From the NCBI RefSeq assembly GCF_964656455.1, contig NC_135714.1, positions 64,629,850 through 64,693,849 on the forward strand: a stretch of 64,000 nucleotides of DNA, in the 5' to 3' direction. The position numbers and the translations under genes are program-made. This DNA is from Halichoerus grypus (lineage: Eukaryota; Chordata; Mammalia; Carnivora; Phocidae). This document shows, piece by piece, positions 43,901 through 56,049 of the stretch. The notes under the pieces were generated by a model. It was not told the origin of the DNA and did no database searches. It saw nothing but the letters and a program-made list of their open reading frames with translations. Numbering within the stretch: the first letter of the stretch is position 1; each line of letters opens with the position of its first letter.

Positions 43901-45669
43901 TCTTCTAAAAAGATTTTCATTTGTTGGCAAAATTTTTATAGTAGCTAAACTAATATGAACTAACATTTATGTGTTTATACAAACTTAGTTCTTTCTCTAG
44001 TTCCTGTTTAAAATTTACATTTTTAAAAGAAAGGCTATTAGCAAATTAACCTTCATATCCAGAATTTTTTTCATTTAATTTACTAAATTAGAAGAAAAGA
44101 TGGTATTTGTCATAACAGAATTTAAATAGCATTAAAGTTATAGTGTAGAGCTATCAGGGATCATAGACAACTTCCAGGGTGCAAATAAACTGCACCAAAA
44201 TTGTACTTGCTTATTGTTCAGAACTCAGAACCAGTTTCCTAGAGAAACTGTCCACTTCGCAGGCCATTCTACAAAATGCCAACCCCGTTATTTCTATGTA
44301 AAAAGTAATTTTGTTGTATGTAACCAAAAGAAACTTGAAGATATCAAAGAAATATCTCCACCCCCCTGCACCTTCCCTGTCTCAGCTATATAATAACCAT
44401 CTCATTTGGATTGATAAAACAAGTAGGGGCTCAGCATGATCACCTTCATTCAGATGCCATGTCTGTGGCCATCACGGAATCAAAAAGTAAGGTAACATGA
44501 TATCTTGGGGAACACATCTTGCTCTCTGGAGTAGTAGGCAAAATCACTTTCTATTCTTGGAATACATATAAGTCAATACATTCCAGGTAGATTCAAAAGT
44601 CCAACACTTATAACTTGGGGAATACTAGAAATCTACTGATGATTGGAAATCTAGAAATACAAGGATTCTTGAGTGTAAATGTCACAAATGAGATGATTCA
44701 TGGCTTGCTTAAGCACAAAAGAGTAGATGTAACAGAAGTGGGACTAGATCTTAGGTCTCCTAATCCCTAGTCCAGATTCTTCTAAGATTTCAGCATGCTG
44801 TGTACTTATCTATCCGTACATATGACTTGAGAGTTTGTATTTTGCTTTACTTCATTTTATTTTAAAAACAGCACTAGCTTAACTAGTGATAAGCAAAAAC
44901 TAGTCCACTTGCTCTAATTAATTATTATAATCCCATATCAATCATGCCATTTTCCCTTGTCTATGGCTGAGGTAACATGCAAAGAAACTAGAGAGTGAAA
45001 TCACATGGACTAAATCCAAATCTATCTACAGTACTTCCGATGGGGGAATTCTGAAGCCATTCCAGAATTGAACCTAACGGAGAGATTTATTGCTCTCTCT
45101 TTCCACCCTGATTCCCACTTACCCAGAAATTCTATTCTCCACGTTAGAAAAGTCATCTCAAACTTCAGGAGTTGAGATTAGCATTCAGTAAGACAGAATT
45201 CTACTCAAACATTTTTTTAAGATTCAAGGCAAGCAAAACCTTCCAGTATTATATGAAAAACTCGCGTCAGCTTCCCTGTCTTGTTTCATGTGTCTACCCA
45301 ACTCTCTTCATGCTTTAATCCAAAAACCACTCACTGTTTCCTAGATACATCATGCTCTTTCATGACCCTCTACCAGAAGTACCTGTACCCACATTCTCCA
45401 CCCAGCGGACCCTTTCTTAAAGACATAATTCTAGTGTGACCTTCTTTTCCAAACTCTTCCATTCCCTGAACTAGGTTCACCAATGTGATTCCATTTCATT
45501 GTGTCTACCTCTTTTCCTTTACATCAACTACAATATAATTTTGCCATGTTTACTGTGACCTCTTCAGCACAGGAACAACCATGGTGTTGGAGGTTTCGGG
45601 TGCCAAATATCTGTACCTCCTCTCTTCTCATGGCTGTAACTGCCAAGTAACTAACACAATAATCCCTAT
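43901..45669. other. Intronic DNA, largely unassigned
   Basis: Weak MIR-like antisense words occur near 44670-44790, and C/T-rich L2-like sequence at 45270-45560 that I cannot confirm. No exon recognised. Confidence 0.4.
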
Positions 45670-46467
45670 GGGGAGTCATTCAACAGGTAGTTACAGAACA
45701 CCTTCCATGTACCAAGTTCTAGGACTGGGGATACAATTACCAGAAAAAAGTAAACATTCTCTCACAGAGTTTATAGGCGGTGGTAGGAGATAGAAAATAA
45801 ATCAATGACAAATATGTCTATCCATGTATATGTATGTATACATATACATATATATTATATAGATTTATGTTAAGTAGTTAAGTAGAAAATTCAGCATCTA
45901 TACATCTATATGAAATGTCAGAACAAGGTAAGTGCTATGGAGGAAAACAGAGCAGGAAAGGGGATTTCTGGTTGCCATTTGAAATCAAGGTGACCATGAA
46001 AGACTTCATTGCACTGTGAAGCTGGCACGCACACAGGGACCTGAAGGAAGTGAGCCCTGGAGAGACCAGGCAGGAGGCCTGTGTAGTCAGAGGATGCAAG
46101 GCCCTGAGACGGTCTATGTGAGGAGCAGCAGGGAGGCCAGCCCGGCTGCAGTGGAGCCCACGTAAAGCAGGTTACATAATGAGGTCAGAGAGGAAACAGG
46201 AGCCAATCACATAGGGCGTTACAAGTTGTAAGGACTCCATTTTTATTCCGAGTAAAATAGGAAGCCACTGGAGGGTTTTTAGCCCATGGAAAGATTTGAT
46301 GTGTATTAAATTTTTACCCAATCATGCTATCTGCAGAATTGAGAGAACAAAGATAGAAGTAGAGAAGAAGAGAGGCTGCTGGAGCCAAAGTATCAGCTTT
46401 GTCAGTGGTAGTCTGGCAACTCCAAGCACTGAGTTTTCTGATAAAGTTGGTCCAAGCTGTGGTTCTT
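45670..46467 (-). mobile_element. L2, antisense
   Basis: gtcattcaacaggtagttac, accaagttctaggactgggg, atggaggaaaacagagcagg, ctgaaggaagtgagccctgg, atgaggtcagagaggaaaca and aggaagccactggagggttt follow antisense L2. Relatively GC-rich middle (46000-46170). An AT microsatellite sits at 45826-45862. Confidence 0.7.
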
Positions 46468-46483
46468 AAACTTGACCATGCCC

Positions 46484-46780
46484 CAAACCCAGCAGAAGAA
46501 GATAGTAGGTGGGGAAGAATGAAGGGGGGGAAATTGGAGGGGGAGACGAACCATGAGAGATGATGGACTCTGAAAAACAAACTGAGGGTTCTAGAGGGGA
46601 GGGGGGTAGGAAGATGGGTTAGCCTGGTGATGGGTATTAAAGAGGGCACATTCTGCATGGAGCACTGGGTGTTTGCACAAACAATGAATCATGGAACACT
46701 GCATCAAAAACTGATGATGTAATGTATGGTGATTAACATAACAATAAAAAGTCAAAACAAAAACAAAAACAAAAAAAAAG
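46484..46780 (+). mobile_element. Carnivoran L1 3' end, sense, module 2 only
   Basis: Starts at the A/GAA junction (agcagaagaagatagtaggt) and runs through ccatgagagatgatggactc, ttagcctggtgatgggtatt and gtaatgtatggtgattaaca to an A-rich tail with AAAAC units. TSDs aaacttgaccatgccc (46468-46483) and aaatttgaccatgccc (46781-46796). Confidence 0.94.
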
Positions 46781-47049
46781 AAATTTGACCATGCCCTGAA
46801 ATCACCCGAGTACTTGTTACAACCAGATTTCTGGGCCCTGTTCCCAGCAGCCCTATCTCACTAACCTACCTTCAGAAGGCAATGCGCAAAAGCAAAAAAG
46901 CTCCAAGTAGCTCTGTGCTGACTTTTGAATGCAAGGACCCTGCCCCTGGGAATGTACAGCTCAAAGAAGTTAGGTTGCCACCGTTCAATTCAGACCTCTC
47001 CTATAGAAGTCCTCTTCTGTGGAAATGTGGGGCAATGTATTTCTGTTTA

Positions 47050-47145
47050 TAATGTAGTTGTACCTGTGGTGCCTATCTAAAGCCTGACACATGGCAGGGA
47101 CTTATTAAAAATTTATTACATGAATATTTGAATGAAATGAGTGAT
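47050..47145 (+). mobile_element. L2 3' terminus, sense
   Basis: gcctatctaaagcctgacac, atggcagggacttattaaaa and atgaatatttgaatgaaatg match the L2 end. Confidence 0.6.
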
Positions 47146-47218
47146 TTTTACGAAGGTAATTTTTAACCCAATTTTGAAAAATTTCAGGAATGAAGTTTTT
47201 ACTTAAAATATTTACTTA

Positions 47219-47386
47219 TGGAGCGCTTGCGTGGCTCAGTCCATTGAGCGCCTAATTCTTGGTTTGGGCTCAGGTCTTGATCTCAGGGTGGTGAGATTGA
47301 GCCCCGCATAGGGCTCTGAGCATGGATCTGCTTAAAATTCTCTCTCCCCCTCTCCTTCTACCTTCCCCCTTCTCACGTGTGCTCTC

Positions 47387-47425
<39 letters not shown>

Positions 47426-47445
47426 AATCTTAAAAATAAAATAAT
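47219..47445 (+). repeat. Can-SINE, older subtype with expanded tail
   Basis: Head ggagcgcttgcgtggctcag, body ggtctgtgag-like changes, gatctgcttaaaattctctc. TSDs aaaatatttactta at 47205-47218 and 47446-47459. The AAAT tail has expanded to about ten units (47386-47427). Confidence 0.95.
47386..47427. repeat. (AAAT)n microsatellite in a SINE tail
   Basis: About ten uninterrupted tetranucleotide units. Confidence 0.95.
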
Positions 47446-47459
47446 AAAATATTTACTTA

Positions 47460-49195
47460 AAAACCATCTTAGCATTGTGGAAAATAATTACAATAAAAGA
47501 GAAAAGTTGTATATTGATTGCTTTTACTTAGGGTTGATTTTCATTTTTTAATAACCCTGGGTATCTGGCACAATGATTTTGGAACTGCACAGGCTATTAA
47601 TACTATAGCAATTCTGTCAAATGTTATTATATTTATACTATTTTATTATATTGTATTATAAGTCTGGAGTTTTGCCATTGATTCACAAAATTTGCTTTGA
47701 TAGTAGGACAGAGTTTTCACTAGATTTGAAACTGTCAGATAACATGAGAACCTTTTCTTAAGTGTTTTCCAAATCAAATTCCATCTCACAGCATGAAGTA
47801 AAAGTTTGAAAATAATTAAAATTTTAGTATAAGCTTGCTTTCATTGTTTTCATAAGATTCCAAGAGTATAGTGTGTGATATGTACAGTCTCTGAATTTCC
47901 TTTTGGAGTTAGTATAGAAATGATTTTCTTTATATTATTGAATTCGCACTTGGTTCTAGTTTGTTACGTAAAAGGAATGCATTGGACAGTGGACACAAGA
48001 GCTTGTGCTTGAACTTTAAAACTTCAACTGCCGAACTACTCATAAAATTAAATTTATTTCATCTCCAATTTTTAAAAAATTGAATGAAACAATGTGAGAC
48101 CAGTTTCTTCAAATGATATAGGATTTCATTTTCAAATATTAAAAAATGTCACATAAATTTCAAAACCAGGACATTTTTAAAAATCAGATTGATCTTAAAG
48201 AGTTTGCTGTAAAAAGAGCAATCTGTGTATTATTTTGCATTTTCCCTACTCTTGCTTTTAGGAGTAAAATGGGTCATTTTAAAAGAACTAAATAATTTAG
48301 TTCAATTTGATGATAACTCAATTTGTATCCATGGACTAACTTGAGAAGAATGAAACAGAAACCCTGATTCAATTATGCCTGATCCTTGGCTATTTCTATA
48401 GGAAGATCCAGGAACATATGGAGATTTCACACCCAGTCCTAAGCATGTTCAACTGAAGTAGTCAAACCTAACTGAGTTTTCCTGAGTATTTGAATTCAGA
48501 AACCATTAATATAATTCTTTGCCTGCCTTCCCCACCTTAGCAGAATTAGATGTTATTTAGCTGTAGAAATGGCAGGATAATGTATTTATTTAAACTCTTA
48601 CATATACACACACAAATATAGTAAAGGCTTATTAACACATTAATATTCTGAGTCATTAATGTTCAATCATCCATAAATTTGTAAAGGCACAACTGAAGGA
48701 AAGTTAATTTGGTGACATGGATCTAAAAACTCTCAGCATGTTATTCTCTACCAATATTTATATTTCATTTTTACTTATTTTTTGCCTAATAATTTTTTAA
48801 GAGAGAGTATGAACCAGATAAACCCTTCGGTTGTGTAATTCTATGCATGAACACACCTTACCATCCAATAACATGTGCATGCACCTCTGTGCCAAAATTT
48901 AATGGCACAGAATAATGGCACTTTCTTAAGTAGTGTAGCTTCTTTAGTCATAACCCCGAATTCAAGCTTTCATTTCCCTCTCCCAAATAAAGAAAGCAAT
49001 AAACAATTCCAAAACAAAAAGCAAGTCATTGGGAATGCCAACATACTGTCTTATTAGTTCCCATAATCTCTAATTCATTATCTTCCATCTGACTGGAAGT
49101 CTGTAGTGTCAAACCTTTAGGATTTTCCTGTGTAAATTGTAGAGTATTCTGGGTGCCTAAGTCTTTTGACTATGATGCACTATCAAGAAAGTGCA
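47460..49195. other. AT-rich intronic DNA
   Basis: About 1.7 kb with no recognised repeat, exon or RNA gene. Confidence 0.5.
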
Positions 49196-49197
49196 GA

Positions 49198-49366
49198 AAA
49201 ATGAACATGGAAAGGAAAAGAAGGGAAAGGAAATGAAATGAAACAAAATGAAAGGAAAGGAAAAAGGAAAGAAGAGAGAAAGAGGGAGGGAAGGAAGGAA
49301 CGTGAGAAGAAGGAAGGAAAAGAAAGAAAAAGGAAAGAAGAGAGAAAGAGAGAGGAAGAAAGACTT
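49198..49366 (+). repeat. Polypurine (GA-rich) tract
   Basis: Nearly pure A/G for about 170 bases on the + strand. Contains a segment (aaaaaggaaagaagagagaa) at 49261 that recurs at 49327, a 66-bp spacing. Frames on both strands (49157-49433) are products of this composition. Confidence 0.95.
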
Positions 49367-49729
49367 GAAGTTTATTGAGATACCTCTGAGAAATCTCAAA
49401 TCTTTTCATTTAATGTGTGAATACATGAAATGAGTCTATTAAACAAGAATTTTTGCCTTGGTTCTTCAACTCATGTTGATTAAAGCCACTTAAAGGCATT
49501 TGGGTGAAATACTCTGTAGAAGTTGATTAATCTACCTGTAATAGACAAGAACAAAACTAGAAACTTTCTCAATTTGCTTTATTTTCCAAATGCATCCTTT
49601 ATGTTCTTCATAAATCTAGGCTTGTCCTATTATTTTTCAAGGAATACATTTGACTTGAAGGATATAGAACCAGATAATTATGGTTGGGGTCTTTCTGTAG
49701 TCAATATCCTTGAATGCTCTCTTAAAAAA
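49367..49729. other. Unrecognised intronic DNA
   Basis: The 70-codon frame at 49523-49735 has no recognisable domain. Confidence 0.4.
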
Positions 49730-49742
49730 AGGTAACAATGAG

Positions 49743-49945
49743 GGCGCCTGGGTGGCTCAGCCGTTTAGCGTCTGCCTTCGGCTCAGGTCATGGTCCCAGG
49801 GTCCTGGGATCGAGTCCCGCATCGGGTTCCTTGCTCGGCAGGGAAGCCTGCTTCTCCCTCTCCCACTTCCCCTGCTGTGTTCCCTCTCTCACTGTCTCTC
49901 TCTCTCTCTGTCAAAAAATAAATAAAAATCTTTAAAAAAAAAAAA
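49743..49945 (+). repeat. Can-SINE, full length, young
   Basis: Head ggcgcctgggtggctcagcc, body cgggatcgagtcccgcatc-type, and a long A tail. Perfect TSDs aggtaacaatgag at 49730-49742 and 49946-49958, extended leftwards by matching A runs. Confidence 0.97.
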
Positions 49946-49959
49946 AGGTAACAATGAGA

Positions 49960-51489
49960 ACTGTCACAAATAGATTTCAATCACTATTTCTGTGCAAGCC
50001 ATATCGGATTAGCCCATAGTTTAAACTTGTCTAAAGATGAAAATGAGCAATTTAGCTCATCTGGGAAGCAGCTGTGCAGAACTATGGAAGGCAGTGGTAA
50101 AGAAAAACCACTATTAGGTAAACAAAAGCAATAGAAAGATGGTGAAAAGGGTAAAGGAGTAAGAAATTAGAATCCATTCAAGCAAAACTTACTTGGATGG
50201 ATGAGGAAGAAAGTCTTTTCCTGCCAACCCAGTAAATTTTTAATCTGGAAAAGCATGCTTCCATATCTGGCTTATGTTTTATATTGTAAATATTACTTCT
50301 TTTATTTTTTTATTTTATTTTTGATGTAAATGTTGGTTTGTTAACAAAAATAAAATAAACATCAGTGGAGAGATGTAGTATTAATATTGCAAGTGCTAAG
50401 TATTTCAAATAAAATATTCAAAATACAAACTATAACCTGCTCTCTAACATATGGTAACAAAGCCTCTAAAGAAGAAAAGTGAAAATATTGGTAATAATAA
50501 ACATTTATTTTGTTTGAATATGAGTCACCTGATATAGTAAATACCATGGAAAAACTCTCTAAATGACCAGAGTAGTTATTTTGTGATACTTGCAATACAG
50601 TATGATTTTCAAAGTGGGTATAATTTATTTAAAAGGAAGTAAAAATGATTCACTTATGTTCATTTGTTTGAAGACAATATAGTAATGTTTGTATGAAGGA
50701 AGAAGCTAGTTCCAAAATGAATTATTACTTAATTTTCTGAGCATCTACTCTGAGTACTGTTACTCTTCTACTCCTTGAGTCAGCCACACAGATTAATATG
50801 TGGCCTCCCAGGGCTTCTTGGCCCTTCTTTCCAGGACTTGAAAAAGTCAGGTCAGGTGTAAGGCAAATAAGTCCACAAAACAAAAGATAAATGAGATAAA
50901 TTGGAAGTCTATGTACCTGGGAAGAGAAATAAATAAAATTGAGCAATAATTTTTCTCTGCATCTGCAGCAATAATAAAGATAATAACTTACATTTGTGAG
51001 TTCATAGCACATTTTCAGAAGCATTATGTCATTTTCAGGATCTTCACCCATACATTTTGTTTTACCTAGTAATTATAACATGATGACTCAGAATAATAAA
51101 ATGCTATAATAAAATATCTACAAAGTGTTACAGGAACACAGATTAAGATGTGATTAATTAAACATTTGGGGAAGTACAAGAAAGGCTGCTGCAAGAAAAT
51201 AATTCAGTTTGTCCTTGAAAAATGAGTATGAGGCTACCCAATAGAATAGTGGAGGATGGGGTTTTCTAATTATGAGCAGAAACATGAGCAAACATGACAA
51301 ATTTAGGAACAGTGAGTAACTGATACCTATTCAGCTATCTCAATTCCCTATATATATATCATATTCTAGGGGCTGAAATAAAGTATAATACACCTAGAGA
51401 AAGAGCAAAGTAGCCTGGCAGGAAGTTCTTTAGAAGGTATCCTAAAGTAGTTACTATCATTGCAGAAGCTAAACCTTTCTAAAACTTTG
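49960..51489. other. AT-rich intronic DNA
   Basis: A weak antisense MIR-like patch occurs near 50965-51045. The 108-codon minus frame at 50725-51051 is not supported by any domain. Confidence 0.45.
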
Positions 51490-51620
51490 TCATGAAATTC
51501 AGTCATTATATATTAACACCTACTATAAATTAAGCTGTGCCTGGCATTGAGAACTCAGCTATTGACAGTAAAAGGTTAACTTCTCTTGTGCTTATATTCT
51601 GGAGGTAAGAGAGACCCAAA
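51490..51620 (-). mobile_element. L2 3' end, antisense
   Basis: tattaacacctactataaat, gctgtgcctggcattgagaa and cttgtgcttatattctggag match a reversed L2 end. Confidence 0.55.
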
Positions 51621-51629
51621 AATATTACG

Positions 51630-52190
51630 TGTATCAATCAGCGTTCTTAGTTGCAGACAACAGTCTCTACTGAAGCTGGTTTACACATAAAGAGATTTAA
51701 TGAGGCTATAAAAAGCTCACAGAATCACTAGGAGGACTGAGGAAACAGACTCTAAACTGAGTTTCCACACTGAAGCCACTGCAGAACTGAGCTGTCAGAG
51801 AAGCTACAGCCTCCAACAACAATCAGGAAACTATGTTATCAGGAAGCTTCCACCACTGTTGACAACTTCAGGGACATGCTCCTTGTGCAACAATCAGTAG
51901 CTGCACTGTCTGAAATCTTCTGCCACACCTGCCCACTCTAACATTGTGCCTTTTCCTCTACCATAATCTATTTGAGCGAAATTGTTCCTCATGTTCTGTG
52001 TCTCTCCCCACATAAGTGAGTTCCAAGTTAAATTCTCCTGTGAGAGCTTCTGATTGGGGAAAATTAAATCACGTGAAAAGCCAATTGCAAGGTAACCTTG
52101 GAAAAGTAGATGATTATAGCTCTCCCACCTCTGCAGTACAGAAGGCACACTAGAAAGGGGTCAGACTGAGTACTGAGCAAAACAATCCAT
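51630..52190. mobile_element. Probable old LTR-like element, unassigned
   Basis: gtatcaatcagcgttcttag, ttgcagacaacagtctctac, aaaagctcacagaatcacta, gagagcttctgattgggg and tgcagtacagaaggcaca recall a widespread mammalian repeat. I cannot name it, and the orientation is uncertain. Confidence 0.45.
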
Positions 52191-52236
52191 GGTATCTGAG
52201 AAAAATGATGAGTAAATTGCATGGCTTACAACTTTT

Positions 52237-52426
52237 TAAAAAAGATTTTTATTTATTTGAGAGAGAGACAGAGAGAGTGAGAGAAAGCACACGAGTGGGG
52301 AGGAGAGGGAGAAGCAGGCTCCCCAGTGAGCAGGAAGCCCGATGCGGGGCTCAATCCCAGGACCCTGGGATCATGACCTGAGCTGAAGGCAGACGCTTAA
52401 CCCACTGAGCCACGCAGGGGCCCCAA
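52237..52426 (-). repeat. Can-SINE, antisense
   Basis: TSDs cttacaactttt at 52225-52236 and 52427-52438, perfect. Ends cacgcaggggcccc. Confidence 0.95.
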
Positions 52427-52639
52427 CTTACAACTTTTAATAAGTAATTTCAAGGAAATGAGCAGAGGGCTAAGACTGAGGTAAGCGGGCAGGAGCAGCT
52501 CTAGATAAGATGGTCAATGGCAGCTTCTCCGGGTAGGTAAAATTTAGGTTCGTTTCTAAATGATGAGAGTGCTTCCTACCTTCCCACATGAAGAGTAAGG
52601 AAAAACTAATTTTAGGCAAAGAGATCATTCAGGGTCTAG

Positions 52640-52860
52640 CAGTTAAAGAGCAGGATCTCTGGAACTAAACTGGGCTGAAACATTCATTGCTCCTTACTTT
52701 ATGATCTTGGGAAAATTACTCAAACTCTCTAACTTATCCTCCTTGTTTATAAAATGGGGATGATAATAATACCTACCCAAGAAGGTTACTGTGAAGATTG
52801 TAAGAGTTAGTGTATGTAAAGCACTTATAATGGTGACTGGCACATAGTATGTGCAAGAGA
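52640..52860 (+). repeat. MIR SINE, sense
   Basis: aaagagcaggatctctggaa, tatgatcttgggaaaattac, tataaaatggggatgataat, tgtaaagcacttataatggt and ctggcacatagtatgtgc. Nearly full length. Confidence 0.9.
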
Positions 52861-53223
52861 CAAGTTTCTATTATCACTAACTTTTCAAATATGTTAAATG
52901 TGAGTTATCTCTGAGATATGTCTTGAGTTGAAAAATCTGGAGATACAAATTTGAAAGTATTCAACAGAAAGTTAGTGCTTTAATCTCTGAGAAGGAATGT
53001 TACTAACTAGGGAAGAGAAGAGATATAGTGTGAGAATTCCAAATTTTAGATGTTTGGAAGAGGAATAGAACCCAATAAACTAAACTGAGAAGGAAGGTAC
53101 AATGGCACAGGAGGAAAAGCAGAGCACTGTCATATCATGGAATTCAAGAGAGAGAAGTATTTCAGGAATGAAAAAGTAATAGAAAAAGGTATGAATTTCC
53201 TCAAGAAATTAAAAAGTAAACAG

Positions 53224-53744
53224 TGATGGAACTAGAGGGTATTATGCTAAGTGAAATAAGTCAATCAGAGAAAGACAAGTATCATATGATCTCACTGATA
53301 TAAGGAATTCTTAATCTCAGGAAACAAACCGAGGGTTGTTGGAGTGGTGGGGGGTGAGAGGGATGGGGTGGCTGGGTGATAGACTATGGTGAGCGCTGTG
53401 AATTGTGTGAGACTGTTGAAGCACAGACCTGTACCTCTGAAACAAATAATACATTATATGTTAAAAAAAAAAATAAGAAGATAGTAGAAAGGGAAAAATG
53501 AATGGGGGAAAATCGGAGGGGGAGATGAACCATGAGAGACTATGGACTCTGAGAAACAAACTGAGGGTTCTAGGGGGGAGGGGGGTGGGGGGGTTGGGTT
53601 AGCCTGGTGATGGGTATTAAAGAGGGCACGTTCTGCATGGAGCACTGGGTGTTATGCACAAACAACGAGTCATGGAACACTACATCAAAAACTAATGATG
53701 TAATGTATGGTGATTAACATAACATAATAAAATTAAATTAAAAA
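53224..53744 (+). mobile_element. Carnivoran L1 3' end, sense, two-module UTR
   Basis: Module 1: ctaagtgaaataagtcaatc, gatggggtggctgggtgata, caaataatacattatatgtt and an internal A tract. Module 2: ccatgagagactatggactc, gttagcctggtgatgggtat, gagcactgggtgttatgcac and gtaatgtatggtgattaaca. TSDs aaaaagtaaacag (53211-53223) and aaaaagcaaacag (53745-53757). Confidence 0.93.
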
Positions 53745-54400
53745 AAAAAGCAAACAGAACTGCCATATGATCCAGCAATGCCACTTCATTTCCTTTGGAG
53801 TATATGTCCAAAGGAAATGAAAACAGGATATCGAAGACATATCTACACTCGCATGTTCATTGCAGCATTATTCACAATAGCCAAGATATGGAAACAGCCT
53901 AAGAGTCCATGAACAGATGAATAGATAAAGACGGTGTGGTGTATATACACAGTGGAATTCAGCCATGAGAAAGAAAAACATACTGCCATTTGTGAGAGCA
54001 TGGATGGACATTGAATGCATTATGCTAAATGAAATAAGTCAGATAAGAACAAATACTGTATGATATCACTTATAGGTGGAATCTCAAAAAGCCAAATGAT
54101 AGAAGCAGAGACTAGAATGGTAATCACCAGGGGACGGGGGGAGGGAGGTAAAGGGGAAATGTTGGCCAAAGGGTAAAAACTTCCAACTGTAAGATGAGTA
54201 AGTCTTGAGGATCCAATGTACAGCATGGTGATTATTGTTAATAATACTGTATGACATACTTGAAAGGTGTTAAACAGCTCTTAAATATTATCGCTGCCAT
54301 TAAAATGAAATACTAATTATATGGTGTTATGCAAGTGTTAGCCAATACTATGGTTGGTAATCATTTTGCAATACATAAGTGTATTAAATTAACACACTGT

Positions 54401-54591
54401 TGGGACGCCTGGGTGGCTCAGTCTGTTAAGCATCTGCCTTCGGCTCAGGTCATGATCCCAGGGTCCTGGGATCGAGCCCCACGTTGGGCTCCTGGCTCAG
54501 CCAGGGAGTCTGCTTCTCCCTCTCTCCCTGCTCATGCTCTCTCATTCACTTTCTCTCTTTCAAATAAATAAATAAAATCTTAAAAAAAAAA
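54401..54591 (+). repeat. Can-SINE, inside old L1
   Basis: Perfect 15-bp TSDs aaattaacacactgt at 54386-54400 and 54592-54606. Confidence 0.97.
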
Positions 54592-54665
54592 AAATTAACA
54601 CACTGTACACCTTAAACTTATACAGTGTTACATGTCAATTATAGCTCAATAAGCCTGGAAGGAAA

Positions 54666-55204
54666 GGTGAAGAAGTGACATCTGTTGATTAAGATGAGCA
54701 TTTAAAAATGTCTGTTGTACCTGGATATGTGGAGAACATTAGTGACATTTATAAGAACTGTTTCTGTCATGTGGTGGTGGTATTGGGTCAGGAGAAAACT
54801 ATAATGTAGTGGGTTGAAAGGTGACTTAGAGGTGGAGGAAGAGAAACAATGTAGGTGGAAAACTCTAGAAATTTGATGAGAAAAATTAAATGAAAATGAA
54901 ATAAATGGGGTATGTGTGTGTGTATGTGCAGTGTGTGTACGTGTACAGTATGTGTGCACGTTCATGGGGTAGATGAAAACTAGTCCATTATGGAAGAAAG
55001 ATACAGGAAGACAAAGGTTTTTTTTTCAGATAAGAGATGTAAGCGCGAAAAGGAATTGGAAAGGCAATCAAATCATTTCATCCTGTGGCATTGTAAATCA
55101 ATTCGTTTACATTTTTCTCTTATTATCACATCCTATAACTACACAATGAACATAATAGGGAAGATATTAAAATAGTAATGCCCTCATCTGGTAGTATACC
55201 TTAT
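54666..55204. other. Intronic DNA with GT-rich run
   Basis: GT repeats at 54912-54958. Otherwise nothing recognised. Confidence 0.5.
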
Positions 55205-55425
55205 GTTTGAAAAGGCTGGGCTTTGGAATCACTCAAACCTCATTTCTCATTCTGGTTGTATCATCTTGGGCAAGTATCTTGACCTCTATGTATTGTCTAC
55301 ATCTTTATACAAATTGATAATAATACCTTCCTCAATTGGTAGAGGATCATATGATCAATAAGGTATTGCATGTAAAGTACCTAGCATGAAAATCAACCCA
55401 AAGTAGATGCTTAATATATTAAGAC
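55205..55425 (+). repeat. MIR SINE, sense
   Basis: ggctgggctttggaatcact, atcatcttgggcaagtatct, tgataataataccttcctca and gcatgtaaagtacctagcat. Nearly full length. Confidence 0.88.
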
Positions 55426-55833
55426 ATTGTTGGACATTTTTATCAAGGAGTATTGAGTATCAATGAGTGGTGAAGTTGGTATTTTAAAAAAGTGAGATAA
55501 AAAATTTACAAAGGCCAGTAAAAATCTAAATTTCCACAGACCATCTATAATGTGAACTATACTTTGAGAAAAAATATATGAAGTACTAGGATAATATGGG
55601 TCCTAAAACTGGACAATGGACAGCTGTGGAACGCCATTAAGTAAAATTACAAATCCCCACCATAGTAAGCAGCTGTGCACAAATCAGATGGCAAAGTCGC
55701 CTGTTGGAGGCAGGACTCTCCCTAGGGGCATGAATAAAGGCAGAGAAGTCATGGGAAAGGTAAACAAAATAGATCCAGTGCAGTGTAAAACAGAATTTCA
55801 GGTAGAGGATCTGTTCTTATAGAATCAGACTTG
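55426..55833. other. Unrecognised intronic DNA
   Basis: No feature supported. Confidence 0.4.
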
Positions 55834-56046
55834 AACCTGGGTGGCTCAGTCAGTTAAGCGTCTGCCTTTGGCTCAGGTCATGATCCCAGGGTCCTGGGAT
55901 TGAGCCCCGCATTGGGCTCCCTGTTCAATGGGGAGCCTGCTTCTCCCTCTCCCTCTGCCCCTGCTTGTGTTCCCTCTCTCGCTATGTCTCTCTCTGTCAA
56001 ATAAATAAATAAAAATCTTTAAAACAAATAAATTAAAAAAAAAAAG
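55834..56046 (+). repeat. Can-SINE, 5'-shortened
   Basis: Starts acctgggtggctcagtcagt and has the complete body, CT region and tail. No convincing TSD was found, so the head may have been lost by deletion. Confidence 0.93.
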
Positions 56047-56049
56047 CAT

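Larger units (their letters stand above)
53185..54665 (+). mobile_element. Old L1 3' end, sense, split by L1 and SINE
   Basis: gaatttcctcaagaaattaa before the insert continues as aactgccatatgatccagca after it. Then tatatgtccaaaggaaatga, gcagcattattcacaatagc, gctaaatgaaataagtcaga and, after the SINE, acaccttaaacttatacagt. Hosts the L1 at 53224-53744 and the SINE at 54401-54591. Confidence 0.85.
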
